Shown: positions 27,403 to 36,638, numbered from the stretch's first letter. The stretch is 64,000 nucleotides of DNA from Methylogaea oryzae (GCF_019669985.1 NZ_AP019782.1:124001-188000), one strand, 5' to 3'. The notes: a model not told the origin generated them from the letters alone. Made by a program: numbers and translations.

Positions 27403-27780
27403 ATGAGCGATGCATCGTTGAAAACCTACGGCGAAGAGGAAATCCGCGCGAAGTTACAGGCGGAGCTGCCCCACTGGTATTACGAAAACGGTTGGATTCG
27501 CCGCAAGTACAAAACTTCCGGTTGGAAGGCCAGCCTGATGGCGGTGAACACCGTCGGCCATTTGGCGGAAGCCGCTTGGCACCATCCCGATTTGGCCGTT
27601 TCCTACGCTTTTGTCGTCGTCAAGTTGACCACCCATTCGGCCAAGGGGGTTACCGATCGGGATTTCGCCTTGGCGCGCAAAATCGAGGCGGTGCTGCAAT
27701 GGCGGCCGGCGGAGGAAAGCGGCGGCGTGTTGGAAGGAACGCCGGATGACCCGCGCTTCAAGTACCTGAAGTACGATTGA
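27403..27780 (+). CDS. Pterin-4a-carbinolamine dehydratase-like protein
   Basis: A 125-residue protein of the PCD/DCoH family. It shows W-x-x-EAAWHHPDLAVSYAFVVVKLTTHSAKGVTDRD, which contains the conserved His-His-Pro and the TH-x3-GxT-x2-D end. PCD dehydrates 4a-hydroxytetrahydropterin in the phenylalanine hydroxylase cycle. No hydroxylase is nearby, and related proteins occur in molybdopterin or methanopterin contexts, so the substrate is uncertain. A GAGGAGG Shine-Dalgarno lies before the ATG. Confidence 0.85.
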   Translation: MSDASLKTYGEEEIRAKLQAELPHWYYENGWIRRKYKTSGWKASLMAVNTVGHLAEAAWHHPDLAVSYAFVVVKLTTHSAKGVTDRDFALARKIEAVLQWRPAEESGGVLEGTPDDPRFKYLKYD

Positions 27781-27822
27781 CGCGGCTGGTGCGCGTCCGT
27801 CAAAAATCGGACGGCGCCGGTT

Positions 27823-28443
27823 TTAAGCGCGCGCCAGCAGCGAGACCGCCGTGTCGAGAACGCGGCGGCGCTGGAAAAACAGCTTCCAGCGGTTGCCGCC
27901 GCTTTGGCGCCACAGCACGGCGGAGCGTATGCCGGCCAGCAGCAGGGCGCGGATGTGGTCGGTATTGCGCGTTTGGCGCAAATACCCCGGTTCGCCGCCC
28001 ACCATCACCTTCGGCAGCAAGGTGCTGATGGTTTGCTGGTAGAGCCCGGCCAATTCCGCCACCACGCTGTCGTCCAGTATGGACGGGCTGTGTTCCGCTT
28101 TGAGCGCGATGCGTTCGACGCCGTCGCGCACGGCGTCCACCATGGCCGAGTCGGCCATGAATTTGCGCTCCAGGATCAGCAACGTGGCCGCGTAGCCGGC
28201 TTGCTCGGGATCCATGCCCGGGCCGCCCAACTGTTTCAGCAGTTGGCGTAAGCCCAGTTGTATGCCGCCGAGGCCGCCGAATACGTCGGGCGCATCTTTC
28301 GCATCGATTTTGAAGAGGCTGGCCAGGCTGGCCGCCATGGCGGCGTCGTCGGCCTGGCCGCGCCGGGCGATTTGCTGCACCAGGCAGGCGGACTGGGCCA
28401 GGCCGGCTAAGGCGATGGTTTGCTGGGTTAGGGAGTCGCTCAT
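27823..28443 (-). CDS. hflD: HflD, high-frequency lysogenisation protein homologue
   Basis: A 206-residue, mostly helical protein that matches HflD/YcfC: QQTIALAGLAQSACLVQQIARRG, GGIQLGLRQLLKQL, YAATLLILERKF, and IRALLLAGIRSAVLWRQSGGNRWKLFFQRRR at the C-terminus. In E. coli it is a membrane-associated protein that affects lambda CII stability; its housekeeping role is not settled. It usually lies between mnmA and purB, but here both neighbours are missing. Confidence 0.92.
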   Translation of the reverse strand: MSDSLTQQTIALAGLAQSACLVQQIARRGQADDAAMAASLASLFKIDAKDAPDVFGGLGGIQLGLRQLLKQLGGPGMDPEQAGYAATLLILERKFMADSAMVDAVRDGVERIALKAEHSPSILDDSVVAELAGLYQQTISTLLPKVMVGGEPGYLRQTRNTDHIRALLLAGIRSAVLWRQSGGNRWKLFFQRRRVLDTAVSLLARA

Positions 28444-28481
28444 GGGACGGACCCTTGGTAAGGCAGTGAGTCGGGTGGGGA

Positions 28482-29675
28482 TCAGGCGCTGGATTTTATG
28501 CCGGCGACTACCGTGTTGGCCCAGGCGAGGCCTTCGAGGAAGGTTTTGCCGATCAAGCCAGGGTCGAGGTTTTTGTAGCGTATTCCTTTCATGTCCCAGC
28601 GTTCGTAGGCATCCGCGCAGAGGATCGCTTCGCCCAGATCGCCTTCCTGGCGCAACAGCGCGGCCAGCAGCGTATCCGTGAGCGGCAGTCCCTGCAGCAC
28701 TTCGTCCATGGGCATCTCCAGCAAACGATCCAATACCGACATCAGGCCGGCGAGGAAATGGGATTCCGAATCGGCCATGCCGACGGATTTGGACAAATCA
28801 TCGCACATTTTCGCCCGGGTCAGGGCGGTGCGCAGCATGTCTTCGCCTTGAGTGCCGACGGCCTGCGAAAGGGCGATGAGGCTGGCCCAGCGCCGCAATT
28901 CGACCAAGCCCAGCAGCATCACCGCGCGGCTGATGGAGTCCACTTTGCCGGCAAAGTTGAAATAGGACGAATTGATGTAGCGCAGCAGTTTGTAGCTGAG
29001 GCCTACGTCGCGGGCGATGATCTTGCAGATGGCGTCGAAGTCGGCGTCGGGCTTGTTGATTTCCGCCAGCAGCATCAGCGCCGCGTGCTTGGCGCCGTCC
29101 ACCCGCTTGCCGCTGACCAGCTTCGGGCGCTCGAGGTAATAACCTTGGAAATACTCGCAGCCCAGCTCCGCGTACAGCCGGTGCTGTTCCTCGTTTTCGA
29201 TTTTTTCCGCCAGCAGCTTGAGGTTGTAGGGGCGCAATTTGGCCACGTTGTTCGCCAGGGTCTCCGGCGTTTCGGCCAAGGCGTCGAGCTTGACGATATG
29301 GGCCAGCGGCAGCAGCGGCAACCAGCGGTCGTTGTAGGCGAAGTCGTCCAGGGCGATGGTATAGCCTTCTTCCCGCAAGCCCTGAACCGCCGCCACCAGC
29401 GCGTCGTCCACTTCCACGTCTTCCAGTATCTCGATCACCACCCGCTCCTTGGGCAGCAGGGACGCCGTGCCCTCCAGCAGATTGTTCCGGGTGAAGTTGA
29501 TAAAGGCTTTGCTGTCTCCCACGACGCGGGGAAGACCGAACTGCAGCAGCGCGTCGAGGATGACTTGGTTGCTGGCCAGGGTGCCGTCGCCTCGTTCGCC
29601 GCGAAACAGTAATTCGTAGGCGAAAATTCTGCGTTGGCGGTCAAAAATGGGCTGGCGTCCGATCAGGAAGTTCAT
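28482..29675 (-). CDS. EAL-HDOD signalling protein (YuxH type)
   Basis: A 397-residue protein: MNFLIGRQPIFDRQRRIFAYELLFR opens a degenerate EAL domain (ELL in place of EAL; residues 1-~190), and residues ~195-397 are an HDOD domain (ALMLLAEINKPDADFDAICKII, YKLLRYINSSYF, RRWASLIALSQAVG). The EAL catalytic residues are largely lost, so it probably does not hydrolyse cyclic di-GMP and may act as a protein-binding regulator. It is monocistronic and divergent from greB. Confidence 0.9.
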   Translation of the reverse strand: MNFLIGRQPIFDRQRRIFAYELLFRGERGDGTLASNQVILDALLQFGLPRVVGDSKAFINFTRNNLLEGTASLLPKERVVIEILEDVEVDDALVAAVQGLREEGYTIALDDFAYNDRWLPLLPLAHIVKLDALAETPETLANNVAKLRPYNLKLLAEKIENEEQHRLYAELGCEYFQGYYLERPKLVSGKRVDGAKHAALMLLAEINKPDADFDAICKIIARDVGLSYKLLRYINSSYFNFAGKVDSISRAVMLLGLVELRRWASLIALSQAVGTQGEDMLRTALTRAKMCDDLSKSVGMADSESHFLAGLMSVLDRLLEMPMDEVLQGLPLTDTLLAALLRQEGDLGEAILCADAYERWDMKGIRYKNLDPGLIGKTFLEGLAWANTVVAGIKSSA

Positions 29676-29867
29676 GGCTCAGTGGTGTCGATGCTTTATA
29701 AACAACGCCCAGTGACGGGCGGGCAATCATATCAGAATCCCCTGATTCGGAACGATTCGCAGCCCCGCAGCGGCTTGGCCCGGTTTGCGCTCGCGCTCCG
29801 ATGGCCGGAAAATGGCGGGCATCCTCCCCAAACGCACGTCATACAGCCAGGAGCCCTAGCCACGCCC

Positions 29868-30374
29868 ATGAGCCGCGCATTCGTTAAAGAAACCGACGGC
29901 GACGACGCCGATGATTTGCCGCCACGTCCGCAAAGTCCCCACGTCAATTATGTCACGCCCGCAGGATTTCGCCTGCTGCAGCAGCGTTTGCGCGAATTGG
30001 CGACGCGCAAGTCCTTGTTGTCGGGCAGCGACGACATGGCCGACCGGCAGCAGCTCAAGCGGGTGGAGCGCGATCTGCGTTTTTATGAAGAGCGCTTGGA
30101 GCGCGCGGTATTGGTCAGGCCGGAAACCCAGCCCGACGACAAAGTGCATTTCGGCGCGACGGTGGCCGTGCGCGACCGGGCGGGCGCGGTTGAAACGTTC
30201 GCCATCGTCGGCGAAGACGAGGCCGACGCCGCCCAAGGCAAAATCAGTTGGGTTTCTCCCCTGGCGGCGGCGCTGATGGATGCCGAGGTGGGCGACGAGG
30301 TCTGCTGGAAACGGCCAATGGGCGACAAGGAGTTGGAAGTGCTGACCATAAGCAAGGACGGTGGGGTTTGTTAG
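29868..30374 (+). CDS. greB: Transcript cleavage factor GreB-type
   Basis: A 168-residue Gre-family protein. The N-terminal coiled coil (VTPAGFRLLQQRLRELATRK to VERDLRFYEERLERA) is followed by the FKBP-like C-domain (VHFGATVAVRDRAG, GEDEADAAQGKISWVSPLAAALM, VGDEV). GreB enters the RNA polymerase secondary channel and stimulates cleavage of backtracked RNA. The opening MSRAFVKE is typical of GreB. In the coiled coil the acidic tip residues are D35/E-type and should be checked by alignment. The frame is open upstream, but the family begins at this ATG. Confidence 0.85.
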   Translation: MSRAFVKETDGDDADDLPPRPQSPHVNYVTPAGFRLLQQRLRELATRKSLLSGSDDMADRQQLKRVERDLRFYEERLERAVLVRPETQPDDKVHFGATVAVRDRAGAVETFAIVGEDEADAAQGKISWVSPLAAALMDAEVGDEVCWKRPMGDKELEVLTISKDGGVC

Positions 30375-31141
30375 ACGCATTCTTGCGGTCTTTGCGCAAC
30401 CGGTCGCCGCAAGCGCCGGAGCAGCCGTCGGACGGGACTTATCGCCTGCGCCGCAGCGCCCGCGCCAAGCGGGCGCGCATCTCCGTTTATCACGACCGGA
30501 TCGAGGTGGTGGTGCCGCAGGGGATGCCGGCGGCGCAGTTGCAGGCGTTTGTCGCCGACCATTGGCAATGGGCCCTGGGCAAGCAGGCGGAACTGGCCGC
30601 TCGCGCCGGCGGCGGGGAACCGGCGTTGGCCGATGGGGCCAGCCTGCCGTTCCAGGGCGAGCACTTTCCCCTCACCGTGGTCGAACAAGCCGGCCAGCGG
30701 GGCGGGCGGGTGGCTTTCGATCGGCATTTTCGCGTCAGCGTGCCCGGCGGCCTGGCGGCGGACGCCCGCCAGGCTTTGGTGCGGGACAAGCTGGAAGCCT
30801 GGTATCGCCGCCAAGTGGCCGACCACACCCGCCGCATGGTGCAGCACCACGCGGTTCGCCACGGCCTGCACCCCCGCAGCATCGCCGTGCGCGACCAGAA
30901 AACCCGCTGGGGCAGTTGCGGCCCGCGCGGCGACATCAATATCAACTGGCGATTGATCCTGGCTCCGCCGCCGGTGCTGGAGTATGTGGTGGTCCACGAG
31001 CTGTGCCATTTGCGCCACCGCAACCACGCCAAGCCGTTTTGGGATTTGGTGGAGGATCATTTGCCCCAGTACCGCGAGCAACGCCGCTGGCTCAAGCAGC
31101 ACGGCCACGCACTGATGGCGGCGCTGCCCAAGCCCCGTTGA
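30368..31141 (+). CDS. YgjP-like zinc metallopeptidase (DUF45/M48-related)
   Basis: A 257-residue protein. The N-domain has RRSARAKRARISVYHDRIEVVVP, typical of YgjP-like proteins. The metalloprotease core shows KTRWGSCGPRGDININWRLILAPP, then VVVHELCHLRHRNHAKPFW with an HExxH motif and a third His ligand. Substrates are unknown. The likely start is TTG 30368, overlapping the greB end by 7 nt; no in-frame ATG lies near the conserved region. It continues the greB operon. Confidence 0.87.
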   Translation: MLDAFLRSLRNRSPQAPEQPSDGTYRLRRSARAKRARISVYHDRIEVVVPQGMPAAQLQAFVADHWQWALGKQAELAARAGGGEPALADGASLPFQGEHFPLTVVEQAGQRGGRVAFDRHFRVSVPGGLAADARQALVRDKLEAWYRRQVADHTRRMVQHHAVRHGLHPRSIAVRDQKTRWGSCGPRGDININWRLILAPPPVLEYVVVHELCHLRHRNHAKPFWDLVEDHLPQYREQRRWLKQHGHALMAALPKPR

Positions 31142-31145
31142 GGCC

Positions 31146-31631
31146 GTGAAGGTTCCGCGCGGCCTCTGGCCCTATGCCTTGATCCTGGCGGCCGCTCTGG
31201 CGGTGCAGGCCTACCGGGGGCGCGACGTGGCGCAGGGCTTGGCGCCGCCTTTGTCCGGCGCGATCGTGTCCGGCCGGTTCTTCGATTTGGCGCAACTGCG
31301 AGGCAAGCCGGCCCTGGTCTATTTCTGGGCCACTTGGTGCGGCGTGTGCAAAGCCATGCAGCACAATATCGACGCCTTGGCCGGCGACGTGCCGCTGATC
31401 ACGGTGGCCTTGCAGTCCGGCGATGCCGTCGCGGTCGGCCGTTTCCTGCAGGAGCGCGGCATCGTCCAGCCGGTGCTGCTCGACGAAGACGGAGAGGCGG
31501 CGGCCCGCTACGGCATTCGCGGCGTGCCCGCCGCCTTCGTGCTGGGGCCGGACGGCGCGATCCGCTATGTGGCGCTGGGGTATTCCAGCGAATGGGGCTT
31601 AAGGCTGCGTCTGTGGTTGGCGGAACGATAA
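31146..31631 (+). CDS. Membrane-anchored thioredoxin-like protein (TlpA/ScsD type)
   Basis: A 161-residue protein with an N-terminal membrane anchor (residues ~7-23) and a periplasmic thioredoxin fold. The active site is ATWCGVC with C65 and C68; the cis-Pro region is RGVPAAFVLG. This resembles TlpA or ScsD, which reduce or oxidise periplasmic disulfides. The start is GTG, 4 nt after the previous stop. The 3' end overlaps the next gene in another frame, so the two are probably translated together. Confidence 0.85.
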   Translation: MKVPRGLWPYALILAAALAVQAYRGRDVAQGLAPPLSGAIVSGRFFDLAQLRGKPALVYFWATWCGVCKAMQHNIDALAGDVPLITVALQSGDAVAVGRFLQERGIVQPVLLDEDGEAAARYGIRGVPAAFVLGPDGAIRYVALGYSSEWGLRLRLWLAER

Positions 31632-34009
31632 GGCCCGTCGCCGGCCTTTATTTCCTGTCCGGGGCCGGCGCGTTGCTCTACGAAGTGTGCTGGATGCGCG
31701 CCTTGGGGCTGTTGTTCGGCGCCGGCAGCCAAGCGGCGGCCGTCACCCTGACGGCGTTTTTCCTGGGCTTGGCGGCGGGCAGCGCTTATTGGAGCGCTCC
31801 GGCCGGCCGCGCCATCCGGCCTTTGCGGCTCTATGGCGGTTTGGAGCTGGTCGCGGCTTTGTCGGCTTGCTTGTATTTCGTTCTTCCCGATGCCTACCGG
31901 CTGTTGTATCCCTGGCTGTTCGAACGGTGGCAGGCGGATTTCGCCTGGCTGCTGACGGCCAAGTTTTGCCTGGCCCTGGCGGGCTTGTTTCCTTCGGCGT
32001 TTTGCATGGGCGGCACGCTGCCGGCTTTGAGCCGTGTGGCGGCGGGGCGGGGGTTGTCGCCGCTGTACGGCGTCAATACCTTGGGCGCGGCGTTGGGGGC
32101 CGCCGCCGCCGGCTTCTTCCTGCCGGGCTGGATAGGCTACGACGCCAGCTACGTCGTCGCCGTGGCCCTGATCGGCGCGGCGGGGGCGCTGGCGCTGTTG
32201 TTGCCGCAACCGCCCGTCGCGATTTCCTCGCCTTCCGTGCCGGCTTCCCGGCGGTCGTCGTGGGGGACGCCGCTGCTGGCCTTATGGTCGGGCTTGGCGA
32301 CTCTGGCGCTGCAAGTGTTGTGGACGCGGATGTTCGCCCAGGTGCTGCAAAACTCCGTTTACACCTTCGCCGCCGTGCTGGTGGTGTTCCTGTCGTGCCT
32401 GGCGGGCGGGGCGGCCCTGGCCCATGGGCTGGGCCGTTTGCGGCGGCCGGCGCGGCCGGATTTGTTCCTGCTGCTCTGCCTGTCCGGCTTGGCGGTGGCG
32501 GCCACGCCGTCGTTGTTTTTGCGGGCGACGGACGGTTTGCGTTACGCGGGCGCGGGGCTGGACTGGGCGGAATACCTGCTGGAGGTGTTGTGGCTGGTGG
32601 CGCGGGTGATCGGCCTGCCTTTGTTGTGCCTGGGCGCGGTATTTCCCCTTTTGCTGGACGCTTTGCGCCGGGATGGAGGGCTGGCCGCGGCCGTCGGCCG
32701 CGCGGCGGCCGCCAACACCGCCGGCTCCATCGCCGGGGCGGCGCTGGCCGGCTTCGCGCTGTTGCCTTGGCTGGGGTTGTGGGGCTCCATCCAGGCGATC
32801 GCCGCGGTTTATCTGGCGGCGGCGCTGGTGTTGGCCTGGCGCCAGGGGCTCAAGGGACGCCTCTGGCAGCCGGCCTTGTTGCTGATTTTGGTTTTTACCG
32901 TCCTGGACGTGTCGCCATCGCCGTCGCTGCGCTTGGAGGCCGACGAGCATTTGCTGTGGTTGAAGGAAGACGGCGCGGCGACGGTGGCGGTGGTGCAAAA
33001 GGACGACGGCCAGCGCCGTATCAAGGTCAACAACCACTACACCCTGGGAGGCACCTGTTCGCGGTTCCAGGAGGCCTTGCTGGGGTATTTGCCGGTCCGT
33101 TTGCATCCGCGGCCGGAGCGGGTGTTTTTCCTGGGCTTGGGGACCGGCATCAGCGCCGGTGGCGCCTTGCCGGCGGGCGCGGGGAGTGTCGCCGTGGCCG
33201 AGCTGTTGCCCGCCGCGGTGGAAGCCGCCCGGGAGTTTTTCGGCGATTACCAGCACGGCTTGTTCCGGAGCGCCGCCGCCCGCGTTGTGCCGGAGGACGG
33301 GCGCAATCTCTTGGCGGCGAGCGCCGGGCGGTACGATGTGATCGTCGGCGATTTGTTCGTGCCCTGGGAGGTCGGCGCCGGCAGCCTCTATTCCCTGGAG
33401 CATTTCCAGACCGTGCGCCGCCGTTTGCGCGACGACGGTTGGTTTATGCAGTGGTTGCCGGCTTACCAGCTGACGCCGGAGACATTCGCCACCGTCGTCC
33501 GCACCTTGCAGCAGGCCTTTCCCGACGTGAGCCTGTGGCGCGGCGATTTTTCCGTGCGGCGTCCGGTGCTGGGCTTGCTGGCCCGCACTGGGCCGGCGCC
33601 GCTGCCGGCGGAGGCGGCCGTGCGGGAGAAGCCGGAATTGTTCGGCCAAATGGATGCCGTGCCTTTGGCGGCGCGACTGGTGGCGGGAGATGCCGCGTTG
33701 CGGGATTTGTACCGGGACGCGCCGGTCAACCGGGACGACTTTCCCGTGGTCGAACGGGAGGCGCCGGTGATGCAGCGGCGGCAGAAGACCGGCCAGGTCC
33801 GCATGCTCGTCGGCAACGATTTGCTGGCCCTGTTGGATCGGCTTGCCGGCGCGACGGAGGCCGCCGCGGCTCTGTTGCCGCCGGCGACGCGAAACTGGCC
33901 GGCGGCGGGTTATCGATTGCACCGGGCGCGCTTGCTGAGCGCCGACGGTTATTTGTCCGCCGCAGAGGCCGAGCTGGTTCGTTATCGGGGGTTGGTCGGG
34001 TCGGAATAA
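31592..34009 (+). CDS. Polytopic membrane protein fused to spermidine-synthase-like domain
   Basis: An 805-residue protein. The first ~500 residues hold about twelve to fourteen hydrophobic segments (FLSGAGALLYEVCWMRALGLLFG opens the first). Then comes a Rossmann domain like spermidine synthase: VFFLGLGTGISAGGAL, VAVAELLPAAVEAAREFF, RVVPEDGRNLL and YDVIVGDLFVPWEVGAG. Polyamine transfer is not demonstrated for such fusions. The start is ATG 31592 or GTG 31613 (AAGG 8 nt upstream); both overlap the thioredoxin-like gene. Confidence 0.82.
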   Translation: MGLKAASVVGGTIRPVAGLYFLSGAGALLYEVCWMRALGLLFGAGSQAAAVTLTAFFLGLAAGSAYWSAPAGRAIRPLRLYGGLELVAALSACLYFVLPDAYRLLYPWLFERWQADFAWLLTAKFCLALAGLFPSAFCMGGTLPALSRVAAGRGLSPLYGVNTLGAALGAAAAGFFLPGWIGYDASYVVAVALIGAAGALALLLPQPPVAISSPSVPASRRSSWGTPLLALWSGLATLALQVLWTRMFAQVLQNSVYTFAAVLVVFLSCLAGGAALAHGLGRLRRPARPDLFLLLCLSGLAVAATPSLFLRATDGLRYAGAGLDWAEYLLEVLWLVARVIGLPLLCLGAVFPLLLDALRRDGGLAAAVGRAAAANTAGSIAGAALAGFALLPWLGLWGSIQAIAAVYLAAALVLAWRQGLKGRLWQPALLLILVFTVLDVSPSPSLRLEADEHLLWLKEDGAATVAVVQKDDGQRRIKVNNHYTLGGTCSRFQEALLGYLPVRLHPRPERVFFLGLGTGISAGGALPAGAGSVAVAELLPAAVEAAREFFGDYQHGLFRSAAARVVPEDGRNLLAASAGRYDVIVGDLFVPWEVGAGSLYSLEHFQTVRRRLRDDGWFMQWLPAYQLTPETFATVVRTLQQAFPDVSLWRGDFSVRRPVLGLLARTGPAPLPAEAAVREKPELFGQMDAVPLAARLVAGDAALRDLYRDAPVNRDDFPVVEREAPVMQRRQKTGQVRMLVGNDLLALLDRLAGATEAAAALLPPATRNWPAAGYRLHRARLLSADGYLSAAEAELVRYRGLVGSE

Positions 34010-34017
34010 CCCAGCGA

Positions 34018-34065
34018 TATACTGCGAGGCATATGCCTCACCTTCAGGGTATTGGTGTCCCAATA
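34018..34065 (+). promoter_or_regulatory. -10-like hexamer with palindromic operator candidate
   Basis: TATACT (34018-34023) is followed directly by the perfect 14-bp palindrome GAGGCATATGCCTC (34026-34039), where a transcription start would fall. No good -35 hexamer is 16-18 nt upstream. A small hairpin, TATTGG-TGTC-CCAATA (34050-34065), follows. Regulation of the downstream outer-membrane gene is inferred from position. Confidence 0.45.
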
Positions 34066-34179
34066 AGTTTTGGTTAAGTGGCGGTGCGTAAGCTGCGGCG
34101 CCTGATCGTGCGAGTCCGCCGGTATTCTTTTGCCGTGGCCAAAACCATAAAACTACTCTTGTTGGGGAGAATCGGTCGT

Positions 34180-35268
34180 ATGTCCGGATTGAAATCGTCC
34201 TGCGGTGTTTGTCGAGAAATTGCCGTTTTATCTCTCGCCGTCGTTCTGAGCGCCCCGGCGCTTGCCGATCATGGTTCCCTCGGTTTCGGGCTGGGCACGG
34301 CCTCGCCGATTATCACCGACACCGGCGTTACCTTGCCGCAAGGCATGTGGGCGACGGGGCTTCGCACTCAATATATCAGCTTCGATCGGTATTCCTCCAG
34401 CCAGATGATGGCTATGAAGGCGAATGCCAAGGACGATGCCCATGGGGATATTCACAGCGTAGATTCTTTTTTACAGCCTTCGGCGTTTGCCGCTTATGGC
34501 GTTACCGACGATTTAAGCTTGGGTATTAGGGTTCCTTATAACTTCCGCTTTAACGTGCGCCAGCCCAATGATGCAAATACCGCCGTCAATAATCTGGGCG
34601 ATGCCGCAGGGTTGGGAGATATTACCGCTTTCGGGCAATATCGGTTTTTCCATTCCGAAGATAATCTGACCAATGTTTCCGCGCTGGCCGGTTTGAAAAT
34701 GCCGACCGGCGAATCCACGGTGCGAACCCGCGTGCGCACGCCGATTGATCCCGACACGGGCACGGGCGGCGCCTACACCCGTTTCGAAACGCACCATCAG
34801 CCGGGTTCGGATTCCTGGGATCCCATGCTGGGGGTGGCGTTCACCCAGGGGCTCGGCCAGTTTTCCCTGGATAGCAGCCTGATGTACACCTTCGTCAACC
34901 AGGGCGCGCAGCACACCAATTTGGGCGATATCTTCAATTACAACATCGCCTTGTCCTATGCGGTCGGTTCCGGTCCGGTGCGCAGCGGCCTGCAGGCTTC
35001 CTCCAACAATGTTCCGCTGACGCTGGTGCTGGAGCTGAACGGCGAGTGGCGGGCGCCGCAGAGCACGCTCAGTCCGCTGACCGGGCGCGGCGCGGTGGAT
35101 CCCAATTCCGGCAGCAATATCGTCTATATCTCTCCCGGCGTGCGCTATGCGGGCGGCAGCAATTGGAACATGGCCCTGTCCGTGGGGGCGCCCATCGTGG
35201 CCGATCACGGCGGCAACCAGGTCGATCCTTCCTATCGCATCGTCAACCGCATCGCGGTGACGTTCTAA
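34180..35268 (+). CDS. Outer-membrane channel-like protein (COG4313-type transporter)
   Basis: A 362-residue protein with a signal peptide (MSGLKSSCGVCREIAVLSLA to APALA-DHG) and a beta-barrel look: alternating polar/hydrophobic strands and a C-terminal Phe (NRIAVTF). AAYGVTDDLSLGIRVPYNFRF, GDITAFGQYRFF and GLKMPTGES match proteins annotated as outer-membrane transporters. A His/Met-rich stretch near the N-terminus (SSSQMMAMKAN, DDAHGDIHSVDS) might bind metal. ATG 34180 is chosen because the signal peptide starts there and GGGGAGA precedes it. The substrate is unknown. Confidence 0.7.
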   Translation: MSGLKSSCGVCREIAVLSLAVVLSAPALADHGSLGFGLGTASPIITDTGVTLPQGMWATGLRTQYISFDRYSSSQMMAMKANAKDDAHGDIHSVDSFLQPSAFAAYGVTDDLSLGIRVPYNFRFNVRQPNDANTAVNNLGDAAGLGDITAFGQYRFFHSEDNLTNVSALAGLKMPTGESTVRTRVRTPIDPDTGTGGAYTRFETHHQPGSDSWDPMLGVAFTQGLGQFSLDSSLMYTFVNQGAQHTNLGDIFNYNIALSYAVGSGPVRSGLQASSNNVPLTLVLELNGEWRAPQSTLSPLTGRGAVDPNSGSNIVYISPGVRYAGGSNWNMALSVGAPIVADHGGNQVDPSYRIVNRIAVTF

Positions 35269-35311
35269 GCGCGGCGAAGCGTTGTTCCATTTTTCGTTGG
35301 ATCGCATCCCT

Positions 35312-36541
35312 ATGACTGTTTCTCTCATCGCGGCGTTTTCGCCGATTCGGCGCTGGCTGGCTCCTTGCCTGGCGGCGGTTGCGGCGCCGCTGTGGCTGGC
35401 CGGTTGCGGCGCTTCCGGCGAATTGCAGGGGATGGGCCACGCGATGCACGGCCATGCTTCCGAGGAGGACCGGCGCTTGCCGATGTCGGCGGCGTTCGGG
35501 CCGGACGGCCGTTTGTGGCGGGTGTCGGTGGAGGGGAAGCAGGTGCTGGTGGATGTGTCCGGCGACGACGGCAAGACTTTCGCCGCGCCGACGGCGGTTA
35601 ACCAGGCGCCTCAGCGCGTCCGGGTTCGCGCCGAGGATCGTCCGCAGATCGCGGTGGACGCCGGCGGCGTGATCCACGTGGTTTATTCCGCCGAGTTGCC
35701 GCAACCGTCGTCGAGTTATTACAGCGTTTCCACCGACGGCGGCAAAAGTTTTTCCGAGCCGGTATTGGTCAGCGACACCGCCGCCGAAGCCAACACCTAT
35801 GAAAATAACGTGTTGGTGACGCCTGATCGCCGCGTCTTCGTGTTTTGGCACGACGAACGGGACCGCGCCGACTGGCGCGATGCCGGCGCGTCCATTTATT
35901 ACGCGGTCGGCGGCCCCGCGGGGGGGCTGTCCAAGTCGAGCCGCAAAGCGGCGGGCGATATTTGCGAATGCTGCCGGACGGCGGTGAAAGTCGACGTGGA
36001 TGGGAGTCCCGTGCTGTTTGCCCGCGCCATTTATTCGGGCACTGTGCGAGACCACGGTTTGATCAAGTTGAACGGGGCGGCCGATGCCTGGTCGTCCAGC
36101 CGCGTCAGCCACGACGAATGGTCCATCGGCGTTTGCCCGGAACAGGGGCCGGCGTTGTCCATCGGACCCGATGGCCGCTACCACGCCACCTGGTTCTCCC
36201 AGGGGGCGAAAGGCAGCGGCTTGTTCTACGCCTATTCCTCCGACCACGGCGCGCATTTTTCTCCGCCGCGCTCTTTCGGGGATGCCGGCGCCTTGGCCGG
36301 CCACCCTTCGGTGTTGAGCTTGGGGGCGAAAGTCGCTGTGGCTTGGCAAGAATTCGACGGCAAGGAGAAGCGCATTCAGGCCATGTTGTCGACGGACGGG
36401 GGCGAGCATTGGTCGGCGGTCAAAACCCTGGGGCGCACCGAATCCGAAGCGGATTACCCTTTGCTGGTGGGCGACGGTCAGCGGATATTCCTGCAATGGA
36501 CCACGCGCCGCGACGGTTTCCAGATGCTTAGGGTGGAGTAA
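35312..36541 (+). CDS. BNR-repeat (sialidase-fold) lipoprotein, first paralogue
   Basis: A 409-residue lipoprotein with lipobox LAGC (C32). Asp-box (BNR) repeats read STDGGKSF, SSDHGAHF and STDGGEHW, with FGPDGRLWRVS near the start, indicating a beta-propeller as in sialidases. Sialidase catalytic residues are not evident, so hydrolysis of sialic acid is not supported. A cysteine cluster (GDICECCRT, near residue 215) and a later VCPEQGP are conserved in the neighbouring paralogue. A short Met/His stretch (MGHAMHGHA) follows the lipid anchor and may bind metal. Confidence 0.78.
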   Translation: MTVSLIAAFSPIRRWLAPCLAAVAAPLWLAGCGASGELQGMGHAMHGHASEEDRRLPMSAAFGPDGRLWRVSVEGKQVLVDVSGDDGKTFAAPTAVNQAPQRVRVRAEDRPQIAVDAGGVIHVVYSAELPQPSSSYYSVSTDGGKSFSEPVLVSDTAAEANTYENNVLVTPDRRVFVFWHDERDRADWRDAGASIYYAVGGPAGGLSKSSRKAAGDICECCRTAVKVDVDGSPVLFARAIYSGTVRDHGLIKLNGAADAWSSSRVSHDEWSIGVCPEQGPALSIGPDGRYHATWFSQGAKGSGLFYAYSSDHGAHFSPPRSFGDAGALAGHPSVLSLGAKVAVAWQEFDGKEKRIQAMLSTDGGEHWSAVKTLGRTESEADYPLLVGDGQRIFLQWTTRRDGFQMLRVE

Positions 36542-36638
36542 GCGCAGCAGCCCACGCATCCTCTCCATTGGGGTTCGGCAGATGCCGGGGTAAAATCGGG
36601 CGTATTATTCAATGCTGATGCAGACGATGGGAGAGTGC

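Noticed and set aside
32282-34063. 593-codon ORF on the minus strand
   Set aside because: It is antisense to the membrane-spermidine-synthase gene, with Gln/Arg-rich low-complexity translation and no start signal.
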